Positions 30,625-43,060 of a stretch of DNA of 64,000 nt are shown in pieces (within the stretch, counting starts at the first letter, position 1; every line of letters begins with the position of its first letter). The notes under the pieces are model-generated. The model did not search any database. It was not told the origin of the DNA and worked only from the letters and a program-made list of their open reading frames with translations. The translations under genes were made by a program, and so were the position numbers. Origin of the DNA: Enchytraeus crypticus (Eukaryota; Annelida; Clitellata; Enchytraeida; Enchytraeidae); assembly GCA_905160935.1 (NCBI GenBank), contig CAJHZI010000418.1:93501-157500 (forward strand), in the 5' to 3' direction.

Positions 30625-31350
30625 ACTGACGTTATGGTAGCTGATTCTCTTAACTCTTAATGCATGGTAGCGAAGACAATTAATTAGCTTAAGTAAATCA
30701 ATTATTTAATACTAAAGATGCGATTTGACGAGAAAGCAATATGTATGTCTACTAATAAGTAGGTCCTTCTTAGAACACTGGCCTTATCATTTGTGAAAGT
30801 TGTTTTAAGGTTGGGATCCAGACGTCTTGGTTACCTATTATGTATGCTACCACTTCGACAAACCTTCACCGCCATAAAAGAAACTATTTACGTACTTTGC
30901 TTTTGAAACAACTATTTATTGTAGCACACTCATGTCTTCAGACTTATCTTCGAGACTGCTTTACAGGTTCCTGACACGTTTTCTTTTTCAATTTGCTGCA
31001 AGCTCCGATACATGATTATTCTTTCCGAGGCCCTAGAGGATATCCATTGTAGGTTGTCTGACCTGAGCGTTGAATCCAAACCCAGACATGGTTTTTTGTC
31101 CAACTGTTTCATTCATTTCCGGTGCCAAGCTCCCCTAGACGATGCAAGTTTCGTGAAAAATGTCAACAGGTTCAAGACATAGCTGGTCTTCCGTCGTTTA
31201 GTATGTAATCATTGTATGTATTTACAGTATGTGTGTACGCATATGTGTATGCATATGTGTATGCATACATCATCAGTTCCTTGCGTTCTGTACAGAACTT
31301 AGAGCGGCAACCTTCCTCCATTCGTTTCTACCATCAGCAATGCTCACCAT
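27621..31350. other. Gene-free stretch between GPCR B and GPCR C
   Basis: 27625-27700 looks like a degraded family X/M fragment. About 28145-28200 has a reverse-strand B-box-like string (gcggatttgaatccc), likely an old SINE. 29430-29805 is a diverged tandem pair, listed separately. 30548-30620 is a pure (TA)n tract. No exon or RNA gene is visible. Confidence 0.45.
29430..29805. repeat. Diverged ~180-bp tandem duplication
   Basis: Two adjacent units share, in order, gcgggaacttgtaaagat / gtgggaagttctagagat, ttctgaataggctaaaa / ttccgaataggttaaaa, cagtacaacatcactg / cagtgaaacatcattg, and atagcaaatata / atggcaaatata. The period is about 180 bases and identity is roughly three quarters. Confidence 0.6.
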
Positions 31351-31352
31351 GC

Positions 31353-31620
31353 ATACAGGATGAGCAATTAAAAATAATCCCAAAGTAAAATTGCAATAAC
31401 TTGGTCAATTCTTGATATTTTGCCTAGAAATTCAACTTCTCAGTAGAAGAGTAATTTCTACATAAGCGCAACAAATTGTGTATAAATATATTGCATTGGA
31501 CTGAAGTTATTCAAGTTGTACGACAAAAATTGATTTTGACTGGAGGGGGTAATCCGTGGAGGGGAAATCCTGGGAGGTGGGTAATTCGGGGGTGTGTATC
31601 TGTATTCTATCACAGAAGTC
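31353..31620. mobile_element. Possible end fragment of a Tc1/mariner element
   Basis: tacaggatgagcaattaaaa looks like a mariner terminus after a TA, followed by sequence with the style of such elements (ttgcaataacttggtcaatt). I did not find the opposite end or any transposase, so this is tentative. Confidence 0.3.
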
Positions 31621-31982
31621 AATTTTAGAACGTTCTGATTGGCTAGAACACATTACAGTTACGTGTAGACAAATATGTAGACAAATTTCATCTGCATTTT
31701 CCATTAAATCGTTCCAATAAACCACATTCGATCGAAAGCTACAGTAGTCCAATAGCTAAGGTGACAGGCTTATAGCCGGTTTCGCCTTCTTAAGATGAGG
31801 AAAAGAACTCTAAATCAGTCATATATTACATCTATTTTCATCATTAGAAATAGAGATCAAAATTGATTTACAGAAATTTTACTACACCCATTTTTAAATG
31901 TAAGTCTTAGAGAAACGAAGATTCAACTTGAAGCATAGAAAAGTAGAATTGCGCTTCGCTTAGTGTTTATACCCTTGATCGG

Positions 31983-32282
31983 ATCAGTAATAATATTCAT
32001 TATCCTCATCAGTAATAATATTCATTATCCTCATCAGTAATAATATTCATTATCCTCATCAGTAATAATATTCATTATCCTCATCAGTAATAATATTCAT
32101 TATCCTCATCAGTAATAATATTCATTATCCTCATCAGTAATAATATTCATTATCCTCATCAGTAATAATATTCATTATCCTCATCAGTAATAATATTCAT
32201 TATCCTCATCAGTAATAATATTCATTATCCTCATCAGTAATAATATTCATTATCCTCATCAGTAATAATATTCATTATCCTC
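31983..32282. repeat. 25-bp minisatellite, 12 near-perfect copies
   Basis: The unit is atcagtaataatattcatta plus tcctc, repeated 12 times with almost no differences. That is the cleanest array in the window and suggests recent expansion. Confidence 0.97.
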
Positions 32283-32289
32283 GTAGCGG

Positions 32290-34750
32290 AAACCATATGT
32301 AGGGCTTCTAGTTCTTAAGTTCCGCTTCTTTTTTTCCGCTGCCATGTTGTAAATTACTTGTCATACATAATTATATAAGTGCATAGACTGGATTTTTAAC
32401 TTAATTTAGTAAAGAGAGACTCTAATGGTTCGTTCATTATTAATTGAATCTCCAATTTGCGTCATTCATTTTCTGGGTCAGATTTTAATATAAATTCAAC
32501 TTTTCACTCTTAACGTTATAGAAACAAAGTTTCTATGAATTTACATTTTACACGGTTACATTTAATCATAGCCACGTGCCGTTAGTTGATCAATGGTAAC
32601 CGTAATACGAACAATACTAAATGTTATGAATTCTCTTCTCTTAATATATCTACAAAACGTTAGCAAAGTAATGAACTGTATAGCAGTTGCGAATAAATAT
32701 GATTATAAGAAAAGAAACATTGCAATGCTTCATTATCTTTTAGTATCTTCATTATTAAATACATTACAGTGTTTCGTCATCGTAGAAAATGATTTTAATC
32801 CAGTCTTAAGAAATATCTCAATAAAGCCTTTTAATTAAGACTTTGTATCAGTATTCTTCTGTAAAGTAAAATGAGGGGAGGTGTCTAATTTTCCTTAATA
32901 TTCTTTAACTGACGTCTAATTAAACACTAGAGAGAACTTATCCTCAGAATTGCGCACTATAATCGACGACTCTTTTCCAACTTTGAGTCTTTCAACACTT
33001 TCAACACCTATTGGTTCTTGAATGCTGTTATACCTACTGCTCTATTCTTTATTTTCCATCCATTATCCATGAGTTGCAACATGCATGCTTTCCCTTCCTT
33101 CTTATTTTTCCTATCATTAGTCTACTTTTATGAAAATTGTATTTTTCACCTCTTTAGAACCTTCGTTTTTTTCTAGGCATCTGGCATTTGATTCAATAAT
33201 GCCCGATGTTGTCACTGATGACAGTAGCACTCTAGTTAACTGTTGCTATTTTTTAAAGCTAATGGTGTTTCATGAATGCTGAACCTAATCTCATAAAACT
33301 TATCCCATATTGTTATAATTATCGACAATTTGTGAACAGCAGCTGTATTTAATCTAACGCAATGTCTACGTCTCAGAATCGACTTCTCTGATGCTACGTC
33401 AAGCTTTTCCTTACTTTCCTAATCTTCTCCAGCCCTCACCCACCACTCACCAAAAGCTTGGTTTTTGTAAATGGAGCCCGAAGGGACATGATGGCTTGAA
33501 AAATCTCGAAAAATTGTAAAACTTGTTAACTCTAAATATACCAAAATTTAATATCGACTGCCAATTCTTTCTCATAGGCTATTTTACGAATTTAATTTCT
33601 CCACTATGAAAGAAATTGGGTAGAATTGTAGACATACGGCGACGCCTCAAATCTCTCATTTGCAAAACTCTATACCGTTGTTGTTTTGCTGCCTGCAAGT
33701 TGTTAATGTTCATCTAGAACTATTCTAGAGGAACTATTAGTGCTGCACTTAAGTCATTTTTTGTGCTACACTATAGTCATTTTTGTGCTACATTTCAGTA
33801 GGCCTAATTATTGTGCTACATTTTATTCATTTTGTGCTACACTTTAGTAATTTTTTTGTTTTACATTTCCGTATTTTTGTGCTACATATATAATATAATA
33901 CTGACTTTTTGTCATTTTTAGTACTACAATTTAGTCACTGTTACTGCCACGTTTTTGTAAATTTGTTGCTATCCTTTTGTCCTTGTGAACACTTTTTGTC
34001 TTTTTTTCTTTTTGTCCTTTTTTCTTTTCAGTAGTTCGTTGAGTGAATGATTGATGAAAAGATTAATTGAATGATTAGTGTATTAATTGATTAACTATTT
34101 GATTGATTGACGAAATTAATAGGTTAATGACTGATGTATTAATGGATTAACTATTCGATTGACAGATGAAACAAAAATAGGTTAAATTACTCCATTATAT
34201 AAATATTGGCTAATATATGTAATTATATGTTTACCTTTAAGTAAATTTGTAAATAAGTAAATTTATAAAATAAGTTTGTAAAAAATAAATTTGTAAAATA
34301 AGTAAATTTGTCGAAGGAAGCAGCACAAAGACTATAATCGTATTAAGCCGGAAGATAAACGGGTTTTCTCTTTTCACGCTTTCCGTGCGGAATAAAGTGT
34401 GTCAGATTTCAGTTTTAATTAGGAGTAATTTATAGATCTCAATTCTAAAGAAGTACATTATTATAAGCCCGACATGTAAAGAAATCCATCATAAAGCCCG
34501 ATCTCCATTATATTCTATGATCTAACATGCATTATATGCTACAGTATATGCCACTATCTAACAGTCGCAGTCCATGCAGTAAGGCATCTAAGTATCCCCC
34601 TAAAGTTCATAAAAAATTCATTATCAATTGATTATATTTTATAAGAAAACAGTAGTACTGTACACATAATTATATTCTATATCATACTAGATAATATACG
34701 ACAATATTGAAAATACAACCATCTCTTGTAGTATTGAATAATAGTAACAA
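32290..34750. other. Gene-free stretch
   Basis: Includes an inverted R1 fragment (33195-33240), a degenerate 'tttttgtgctacattttagt' repeat at 33745-33900, and low-complexity attgattaac-type (34060-34180) and taagtaaatttg-type (34225-34315) repeats. No exon is supported. Confidence 0.5.
33745..33900. repeat. Degenerate tttgtgctacattttagtca-type repeat
   Basis: Roughly six copies of a 25-30 base unit with length variation, one of them interrupted by a taggccta. Confidence 0.75.
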
Positions 34751-34756
34751 TAGTAA

Positions 34757-34880
34757 AGGTTTAACGTCCGTTTCCTCTTGCAAGGATGATGTCAGGGACG
34801 TCCACACAGCACACATCACTATAGATCAATTCACCCCGACCAGTCTGCAAAAGAAGTGAGGATAAAGTCCAAAACGAAAG
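34757..34880 (-). mobile_element. L2-like LINE 3'-end fragment, inverted
   Basis: On the minus strand it reads the LINE 3' untranslated end: ctttcgttttggactttatc, then actggtcggggtgaatt, cctgacatcatcctt and the tail gaggaaacggacgttaaacc. It is about 120 bases, 5'-truncated like the copies at 2641 and 59344. Confidence 0.7.
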
Positions 34881-35308
34881 TAGGTTCGGTGTTCAAATAT
34901 GGTCAGGGTAGATCTTTAGGATAGTTATTTATAAATATATATGATAATATGTCTTTATAAATTAATAGAGTGTAAAACTGATTTAAACCGAATATATATC
35001 ATTTCAGATAAAGTAAATATTATATAATAACACAATGTTAAAATAAGATAATAATGTTCTACAATTCTTATGCTTTGTGATACATATTGTTCTTGATTGC
35101 TTGATAGATAGCAGCGGAGTGTGTGGACGAATAAATGCTAGATCTTTTACAGATTCTTACAGATTCTTAATAGATTAACGGATGTTAATTATTAATTGGG
35201 ATTTTGTGTTATATCATGATATTTTTAAGGACGTTCTCTATCGTCTGCTTTAAATACCATATGGAATTGGATTTACAGACATATTTCAGGAGAGTTTTGA
35301 AGTAACTC

Positions 35309-35520
35309 ATCATCATCATCATCTTCCCTTTAATCCCAGTTTAACTAGGGTCGGGATACGAATAGACCATCTCCACTCCTTTCTGTCCCATACCGTATCA
35401 TCAATCAATCCCCTACTTTTCAATTCGTTTTGGAAATTTTTATAGCAATTTCTGGAGCCTTGGCACTCATCAACCGAATGCCCTTTCTGTCGATGATCAG
35501 GACCTTGGTGCTTAATGTAA
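35309..35520 (-). mobile_element. (ATG)n-tailed retroposon copy, inverted
   Basis: On the minus strand: gaaagggcattcggttgatg, ccaaggctccagaaattgct, tatcccgaccctagttaaac, tgggattaaagggaagatga and (tga)n. It matches the element at 8546-8772 but is 5'-truncated and carries an extra ~70-base middle segment. Confidence 0.7.
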
Positions 35521-35667
35521 CTAATTATAATTAATACGAGTATGTGTATTTGATGGGTGTTATAGGTTCTCCAGTATGCTGTAGTATTTGAAGACAATTA
35601 TAGACGTATTTGTAGCTTCATAGTAGCTGCTACTGAATATACATGTATTACTTAAAATAAAAGTGAA

Positions 35668-35802
35668 TTCAACGCCTAATAAAACATGAATTCTGTACAA
35701 CCTAATAAAACTTGAATTCTGTACAACCTAATAAAACATGAATGCTGTACAACCTAATAAAACATGAATTCTGTACAACCTAATAAAACATGAATTCTAT
35801 AC
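35668..35802. repeat. 26-bp minisatellite, about 5 copies
   Basis: The unit is cctaataaaacatgaattct plus gtacaa, with single-base variants (cttgaa, gaatgc). Confidence 0.93.
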
Positions 35803-36377
35803 CGATAACTATATTATAACAACTTCTCGTCACTATAGTAAAGACGAAAAAATGACAATGATGCATTTCTGAATAAGGCGAGCAATAAGATAACAATAAT
35901 TAAATTAACTACTCCAAAGATACGAACATTTTACAGTTATCAACACTTTTGCAAGGATAATGAAAAAAAAAAAAAAAACGACCGCACGGCTATTAAGTGA
36001 AAGGAAATGAAAACTAAACAAAACTCAACTGGTACTTGGCAATCCAGTGATAACAGTGTTCAAGCAGTTTAGAACTTTAGATCTGTTTTCTTTCATATAT
36101 TTTCAGTTTTTCACTAATAAGTCTGCTGTCATCTCACGAATGAAACTCTACTACAATTTGAAATTGCGAAAGTGGTTTTGCATTCAAGATTGAATTTAGA
36201 GAGAACCTCTGTGATTGAACAAATCTCACATTTTTTAAGAAAATGATGTTGACAAATTTCTCATTTTCATTAAGAAAAATATGCCTACATTATATTTCCT
36301 CTCTTCCTTTCTCTTTCTCTTTATCTTTTTCTTTCTTCTCCCTTTTCGTTATTCAAAACTTTCTCTCTTTCTCTCTA

Positions 36378-36600
36378 CCTCAACGAGGAGAGGTCAACGA
36401 GGAGAGGTTAACGAGGAGAGGTCAACGAGAAGAGGTTAACGAGGAGAGGTTAACGAGGAGAGGTCAACGAGGAGAGGTTAACGAGGAGAGGTCAACGAGG
36501 AGTGGTCAACGAGGAGAGGTTAACGAGGAGGGGTCAACGAGGAGGGGTCAACGAGGAGGGGTCAACGAGGGGGCGTCGAGGAGGGATCAACGAGGAGGGA
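36378..36600. repeat. 15-bp purine-rich minisatellite (aacgaggagaggtca)
   Basis: About 15 copies of a 15-base unit with gaggagaggt / gaggaggggt variants. It stays open in one frame only because the unit is a multiple of three. The strand is strongly purine-skewed. Confidence 0.93.
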
Positions 36601-37060
36601 TCTAACTAACGGAGTCGACAAAATGATCGTCTACATATTGCTCTATTAAAGATTTTGCTCTACACAATATTAAACAAAGCAATGAAATTTATTCACAGCG
36701 TGTTATATTTACATCTCTACACATTAACAGACAATGCATACGTACGTTATTCAAAACATCCATCCTTGGTATACGGAAGATATTCAGAGCCTCTTCCAGA
36801 CCCTAACAATTCAAAGAATGATAAATGCGTTCCAAATGAGAATTCTAGTTATCGAACTGGACATTTAATCTGCACTAACTTTCTTTGAATTTGCATAATT
36901 AATCTCCGGTTTAAATTTAATTTGGTTTTTTTCTAACGCAAGGCAATAATTATTCGTTATATTTAAATATATGTAAGATATAAAAGCCGTGGTGACACAT
37001 GAACGAATTAATCTGTCCCTTGATTAATATGTTCCAAGACTCATTAGTCTCCTTAGATAC

Positions 37061-37430
37061 AATTAGACTATATGTTAACAATCATCCTAACTTAATTAGA
37101 CTATATGTTAACAATCATCCTAACTTAATTAGACTATATGTTAACAATCATCCTAACTTAATTAGACTATATGTTAACAATCATCCTAACTTAATTAGAC
37201 TATATGTTAACAATCATCCTAACTTAATTAGACTATATGTTAACAATCATCCTAACTTAATTATACTATATGTTAACAATCATCCTAACTTAATTAGACT
37301 ATATGTTAACAATCATCCTAACTTAATTAGACTATATGTTAACAATCATCCTAACTTAATTAGACTATATGTTAACAATCATCCTAACTTAATTAGACTA
37401 TATGTTAACAATCATCCTAACTTAATTAGA
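37061..37430. repeat. 33-bp minisatellite, 11 copies
   Basis: The unit begins aattagactatatgttaaca and ends catcctaactt; copies are essentially identical except one (attatacta). Because 33 is a multiple of three, a 149-codon open frame crosses it, but nothing else supports a protein. Confidence 0.96.
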
Positions 37431-37526
37431 CTCCTTTCTAGATTTTAGTATGAAAATACTGATCTGTTACGCCACGTTCTAAAATTATCACCTTTTTGGG
37501 AGAGATTTCTAGATGACTTGAATTTA

Positions 37527-37557
37527 TAATACCGACATAGCCACTGGCTTCAGTCAG
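37527..37557 (-). mobile_element. SINE head fragment
   Basis: The minus strand reads ctgaagccagtggctatgtc and ggtatta, matching the first 30 bases of the SINE at 27375. Confidence 0.5.
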
Positions 37558-37564
37558 TCTTAAT

Positions 37565-37602
37565 CTTTGTCGTAGTCAGCTAAATAGCTGACTACGACAA
37601 AG
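37565..37602. other. Perfect 17-bp hairpin with 4-base loop
   Basis: ctttgtcgtagtcagct, loop aaat, then its exact complement agctgactacgacaaag. It lies right beside the SINE head fragment. Confidence 0.88.
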
Positions 37603-37609
37603 GTAAACT

Positions 37610-40600
37610 CCTCTTTCAAAACAAAACAAAATCATATTTGTTTTATTCGCTTCAACTAATGATTTAAACTTATTTATTCTTTAAATTCAGATTCAGTTAC
37701 AATGAACTATCTCATAAAGTGTGTTCTCAAACGAGATTGGAATAGGCCTATTCCAGCCTTTTTAGAGTAACAGGATTTCAAGACTTAAAACAAATATTTT
37801 ATCAGAAAATCTATGTCTGTAAGTGCTAATTATTTGATGGACATTGCCAAGGTAACTTGAGTCCTAGTCAACTGAAACTGCACTTGTTTCGTAAGGATAA
37901 AATAAAGTAGCGATAATGGGTAAGTTGTTTTCCTAGGACATATCAATTTGCGATCAAACTAGACCTATATAGAGTCAACCAAAAACAATGTATTTGAAAC
38001 CAATAAGATAAGTTTAACGTCTGTTACTGCTAAGCAGGAGTGCTGGCAAGACTTAATATTTTAAATATAAAAGTTTAATACAATATTATTTTTTTTGTTG
38101 AGATTCATTATCTTATTCGAGTTTCTTTAAAAAGTGGCCCTCAATTAAAGAATGATTTCTCTGAAGGATTTTAACTTGCATAATTTGTTTGATTTATTTT
38201 ACTCCATATATAGCTGCTACTCTTAGAATTTTTATGAAAGTATGTACAGTGATCATGAAATTTATTAACGCGTTTTATTTCGAATAAATTATTTTAAAGT
38301 ATTAAAGAAGCAGTTTATGACTTTGTTAAATTTAAAGTTTGTTTTGCAAAAGAACTGGATTGTGTGATTGATGAGTTAATGCCTCAAGCCTAAATTCTTT
38401 ACGTGAATAACACTTAAGCATTAATATTTTTAATTACGAAATTGTAATCTAGCAACTTGTCACAGTTTAATTAATTAAGATGATTGATGAGCTTTCGAAG
38501 GATTTATAATTTCGCATTACTTTTGTGGTAACCGGCACAGTGTCTAGAAGTAACTACACAATATGTATATTCAGATATTGAAATATTACTATACAAATAT
38601 ATGTTATTTTACAATATAATTTTCAGTTTTCTGCAGTTAAAAGATGAATTCAAGAAGATAGATACAATTTAATTTGCAGGCCTTCTTTTAAATTTGAACA
38701 TATTAAAAGTAAATATGATATAACTATGTAATTATGCCTAATAATAAACACTGTTTTGAAGGCATTTGGTTTTTAAAGTGCATATAGTTTCGTATTTGCG
38801 TAGCTTGTCACAGCCGATTCCCTAGAACGTTGAGAAAATACTTGCAAAGAAGCAGACTTCAGTTACAGTAACATTATATCTCTATGAAATTTAATCTCTA
38901 TGAAAATATGATATATTACTTTTTTCGTCCTATACACTATAAATTTTTAATCAATGATTTACACTCAATGGATGAGATATGCAGTGAACACCGCCTATCC
39001 ATTCTTTACTATTAGAATCCATGACAACATTGAGACAACATTGTTGTCCATGACAACCTTTATTCTAAATACAGGAGTTTGTGCATGATCGAACGTGGCT
39101 TTGAAATAATTACCAGTACAGAACTAAACGTTCTCACAGCCTGAGCCAAACTGGTAGAACAGTGAAGGATTAGAGACACTTCACTCTGAATTACTAATTA
39201 TCTATGATAAATTAATTTAACGAAAAATGCATGCGCTTTGTGCTTTCATAAACTTGAAATTAATAACTACACTAAACGCAATGCTAAACAATAGAAATAA
39301 TTAAGACACATGGCGTCTTCTAAATTACAAATTAATATTAAAGTGTTTTAAAAGCAATATTAATAATTAGTGATTAATAATACACACCTTTTGTTACAAA
39401 CTACAAACACTATCCGAATATATTTATTGCTTTCCGTCTAAAATCATGTTTGTATTAGCTATGCGTTCAGCGTTAGTATTTTCAATAAAGGACGATTAAG
39501 TGACATAGTAGAGAGTTTAGCAGTGTGTGAAGTCTAAATTTCAGCCTTTTGCATGCAACCTGCTTAGTTATAAATACATGTGAATTATGTTCAGAATCGT
39601 GTAGACTTCAATGTAACGTTAATTAAAAGCTGCGTGATCAAATGGTCAATCTATGGTTGTTTCTCGAAAAGTAATTATAACAATTATAAAGGCACGAGAA
39701 CTTTAAATAAATTCGAAATAGAAATGTCTTTGTTTCATTCAGACTGAATACGTGCCGTTTACTAACAACCACTGTAAGGCCCGCAAACAGACGAGAAGCT
39801 TGCGTCATTCAGCAATAATTTATGTTGTGGATTTCAAGCGTCTAATTCACAATATAGTATAACTGCTATATTGATTTAATCAGAGTTATATTGGCGTTAG
39901 AGTGGTCGTGATACTTTGATGTGTTATGTATTTTCAAATCCTCAATTTCAATGATGCTGATTCAAATTTTGCTCAAACTAATTTCAATCAAATCCTAAAA
40001 TCTTGAATTACTAGTGTATAAAACCCGAGTAGGCCTACTATATACGGGCTCGTATAGTCAATAAGGGTAGCGTTAACTAATAATTATAACTAATTTCAAC
40101 CAATTTCCTTCGATCTTCAAATAGCATTGTAAATCTGAATCAGTGCAGCGCTGGTCGCTCTCGGTTCTTCAAGCTTGCAGACGTCGACTTCATTCATAGC
40201 ATCTTGGTTAGCAATCTCTGGACTGGCCCAATAGTCGATAATTAATTAGATCTGTCTATATTTATTGTCACTATTTTAAATTTGTAAATTTGATTTGTTT
40301 GAAAGACTACACAGTCAGGTTATGTGCATTTAGAAAGAGAAGATTCAAACTGTACTGTGAGTTAATTAGCCTTCAGCTAGTCGCTGTATTACGCTAAGTA
40401 CCTGTTACACACTCGATGGATTCTTTAATGTTCATTGACGTCCAGGCACCGTCTTAAATATCAAGCATACTGGACGTGGACTCATTGAAAAGCCTCTATT
40501 CAATCTATTTGCCTGGATATAAGAGACCAGAAATTTGTATTCTACGATTTCAAATACAAGAAATATTTCATTGCAATCACTCTATGCATTACTTTGTCAA

Positions 40601-40818
40601 TCATTCACTGCAGAAATAATTCACATTCAATCATTCACTGCGTAAGGCAGCTGAATCAGGTAAGCATAAAATGAGATTAACGTCAATTTCATCGTCTGAG
40701 AAGATACCCGTAAATCCTCTTACATAAAAGATGCCCTGATTTAAACCAACTCTTATATAAATATACATCCAATGCCTGAATAATTAATCATTGAATCATT
40801 AGAATAGTTTTGCGCGCA
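37610..40818. other. Gene-free stretch; 3' flank of GPCR C at the right end
   Basis: AT-rich. Weak inverted SINE/LINE tail traces occur at about 38007-38060 (agtttaacgtctgttac) and 40675-40740 (gattaacgtcaatttcatcg). A short duplicated gacaacattg motif lies at 39020-39060. No exon or RNA gene is seen. Confidence 0.45.
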
Positions 40819-42070
40819 TTAAATACTTTTATAACAAATTTTCTTTCGTAATTCAGACAGCATTGCGGCATGTGCTTTGCGAAACTGTTTATTCATGATC
40901 CCGTAAATGATGGGATTTACGACGGAACCCGCCCAGAACCCAAGAGAGGTGATCATGTACCAGTTCCTGTTCAGTCGGCTCGTGTTGCCTATCATATTAA
41001 TGACGACAAATGGCAGGTAAGTGACGAAGAACGCGAGAAATATGACGAAAATCATCCGCACTGAGTTCATTTTCTGCCTGTAGGCTCTCGATATGTGGCA
41101 TTTACCGGTCGTCTTACCAGAAATGGTTTGTGATGAGTTACTGGTATCGACGGTTGGCATCGAAGAGATATCTGACTGATCTCCGATTTTATCTCCTCCA
41201 TCCGATCTTTTACTCTCAATTCTCTCTTCATCAGCTGGTAATATGGTTACCCGGGGTTCTGATGTGGAATCACTTCTTTCGTATTCGACGCTAGAAGAGT
41301 TTGACGTAGGCTTTTCAAAATTATCTGATTGTTTCCTAAAGACGTTCGTGAAATTTTCATCTTCATTCGCATCGTCATCGTTATCTCGAAATTCAGTTTC
41401 TGCCAGCAAGTTTTGAATGTGAGGCTGAAAAATATGCAGAATATGCATGGAAGCATAATCATTTACTGCTAGCTCCTTATTTTCATCAGCTGTCTTTGAT
41501 GATGGATTGTTAAGCAACTGACGTCGTCTTTTATTAAATAGAGATCTTCTCGCCTTCGTTCCATCCAGAGATCTGCTGCAATCACAAACACAGAGCTGAT
41601 TCGTGCCCTGATGCTCACATCTTAGTCCTCCAACATTCTGCACCAACCCTACCGTTCCATCGGTCTCCGAGTTGGATGGCATCATCCGATCTCCACTCGT
41701 CAAAGATCTTTCCATTCGATACCGCCTCTTCCTCCTTGCCGTCTTCATATACATTTCCTTCTCCGCTTTAAGGTTCATCTGGAATTTATCTGAGAGCAAC
41801 TTTCTCCAGATCATGACGTAGCTGTAGAACATTGCGATGCATGGAAAGACGAATCCGATGGAGAAGATGAGAACGAGGGTGACTTCGGACTCGTGGCGGA
41901 GGTAATTGCAGCGACCGACCTGGTCAGAGTACCCGACCACGGCCTGCCAGCCCAGGATTCCTGGCAGGACCGTGAGGAAGGAGATGAGCCAGATGGCGGC
42001 TACCTGGAGACAGACAGCCCGGCGTGATGAGAACCTGGAATAAATGGATCGGTGGACTATCAGCAGATAT
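40819..42070 (-). CDS. GPCR C, exon 2: TM4-TM7 with ~245-aa third intracellular loop
   Basis: On the minus strand the exon starts after atttctacag (AG at 42072-42071) with A completing Arg165, then Tyr166-LLIVHRSIY. TM4 has Trp192, loop Cys219 (VGRCNY), and TM5 Pro241 and FYSYVMIW. The third loop spans about 255-499 and is the shortest of the three. TM6 has TYLP (Pro518) and TM7 NPIIYGIMN (Asn550-Tyr554), with Gly in SLGFWAGS where A and B have Asn. The tail ends KICYKSI at 581. The 3' splice site sits at the edge of a 47-bp tandem repeat (42076-42265). Joining to the distant exon at 60835 is inferred from matching phase, motif continuity and lack of any nearer exon 1. Confidence 0.85.
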
Positions 42071-42270
42071 CTGTAGAAATAAAACAGTATTGCTTTACAA
42101 CAACTATCAGCAAATATCTGTAGAAATACAACAGTAGTGCTTTACGACAACCATCAGCAGATATCTGTAGAAATAAAACAGTAGTGCTTTACGACAACTA
42201 TCAGCAGATATCTGTAGAAATAAAACAGTAGTGCTTTACAACAACTCTCAGCAAATATCTGTAGAAATAA
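42057..42270 (-). repeat. 47-bp tandem array duplicating the GPCR C splice acceptor
   Basis: The ctgtag (minus strand ctacag) recurs at 42071, 42118, 42165, 42212 and 42259, exactly 47 apart. Each unit on the minus strand has a pyrimidine-rich ttttatttctacag followed by atatctgctgatag, the first 14 bases of exon 2 (atatttgctg in two copies). Only the innermost acceptor continues into the real exon. Confidence 0.95.
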
Positions 42271-42894
42271 ATTAATGCTGATTCTTTATTTACTTAAGCT
42301 GGTATCTGAAAGATATAAAGTTCGAGATAGAAGGCTAAATTATAATGATACCTGAAGACTTCTCAACAGTGTTCCTTATTTCAAAGCTGTAAGAATTCAT
42401 CTTGCTATTGCAAAGCATCTTTTATTCGAATATGGGTTACCATTTTAAGCTAAATCAAATTGACGAAATGAGGGTTTTCGTAAGCATTTAAATGCCCATC
42501 CAGTCATAGTACATCAAAGGTATAAACATGCTGAAAGTCTAGCCCGCAGATCTGTTCATAAAATTTTATTTCTACGGATAAACAGAACTAATAAATAGTT
42601 TAAAATGTAAACAGTTCCACAAAACATGAGACGTTCGTTGCTCTTCCGTTGACATTTTATGTCTCGATTTTGATATAATGATTATGATTATCGACATCAA
42701 TATTATAATATTATAAGAATATCACATCTGTAAATTCGGGGAACATTCATTCATTACTTTATTGAAAAAGCGAACTGTCGACTTTAGCAGCGTGCAGATT
42801 AAGAAAAACATTTCAAAACAAGAAAGAGATTTTATCTGAAGATGCTCCTAAGCTGTATCAAACGATGCGTTTTATTCAATGATCACTTTCATCT

Positions 42895-43060
42895 CTGTCA
42901 CTCTTCTCTCTCACTCATTCTCTCTCTCTTTCTTTCTTTCTCTCTCTCTCTCTCTCTCTTAGTGCACAACTTACTGGCAGGTCCACGGTATACAAAGCCT
43001 CATCTCAACTCTATCTTCTGTTTTCCTCTTCATGTCCACATACGATTTGGATCTTTAATC
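42895..43060 (-). mobile_element. (TC)n microsatellite beside inverted family X 3' end
   Basis: A tc-rich run (42900-42960) is followed by cttagtgcacaacttactgg and caggtccacggtatacaaag, the inverse of the family X 3' end seen at 7500. On the minus strand the element thus ends in (GA)n. Confidence 0.55.

Noticed and set aside
31983..32282. Regularly spaced repeats suggesting a CRISPR array
   Set aside because: The units are directly adjacent with no unique spacers, and the window is clearly eukaryotic.
36243..36605. 120-codon open frame through the purine satellite
   Set aside because: The 15-bp unit keeps the frame open. The N-terminal half is an FS-rich translation of a pyrimidine tract, not a protein.
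36999..37448. 149-codon open frame with repeated YVNNHPNLIRL
   Set aside because: It is the translation of a 33-bp satellite. A unit length divisible by three keeps the frame open by chance; there is no flanking coding sequence or splice context.
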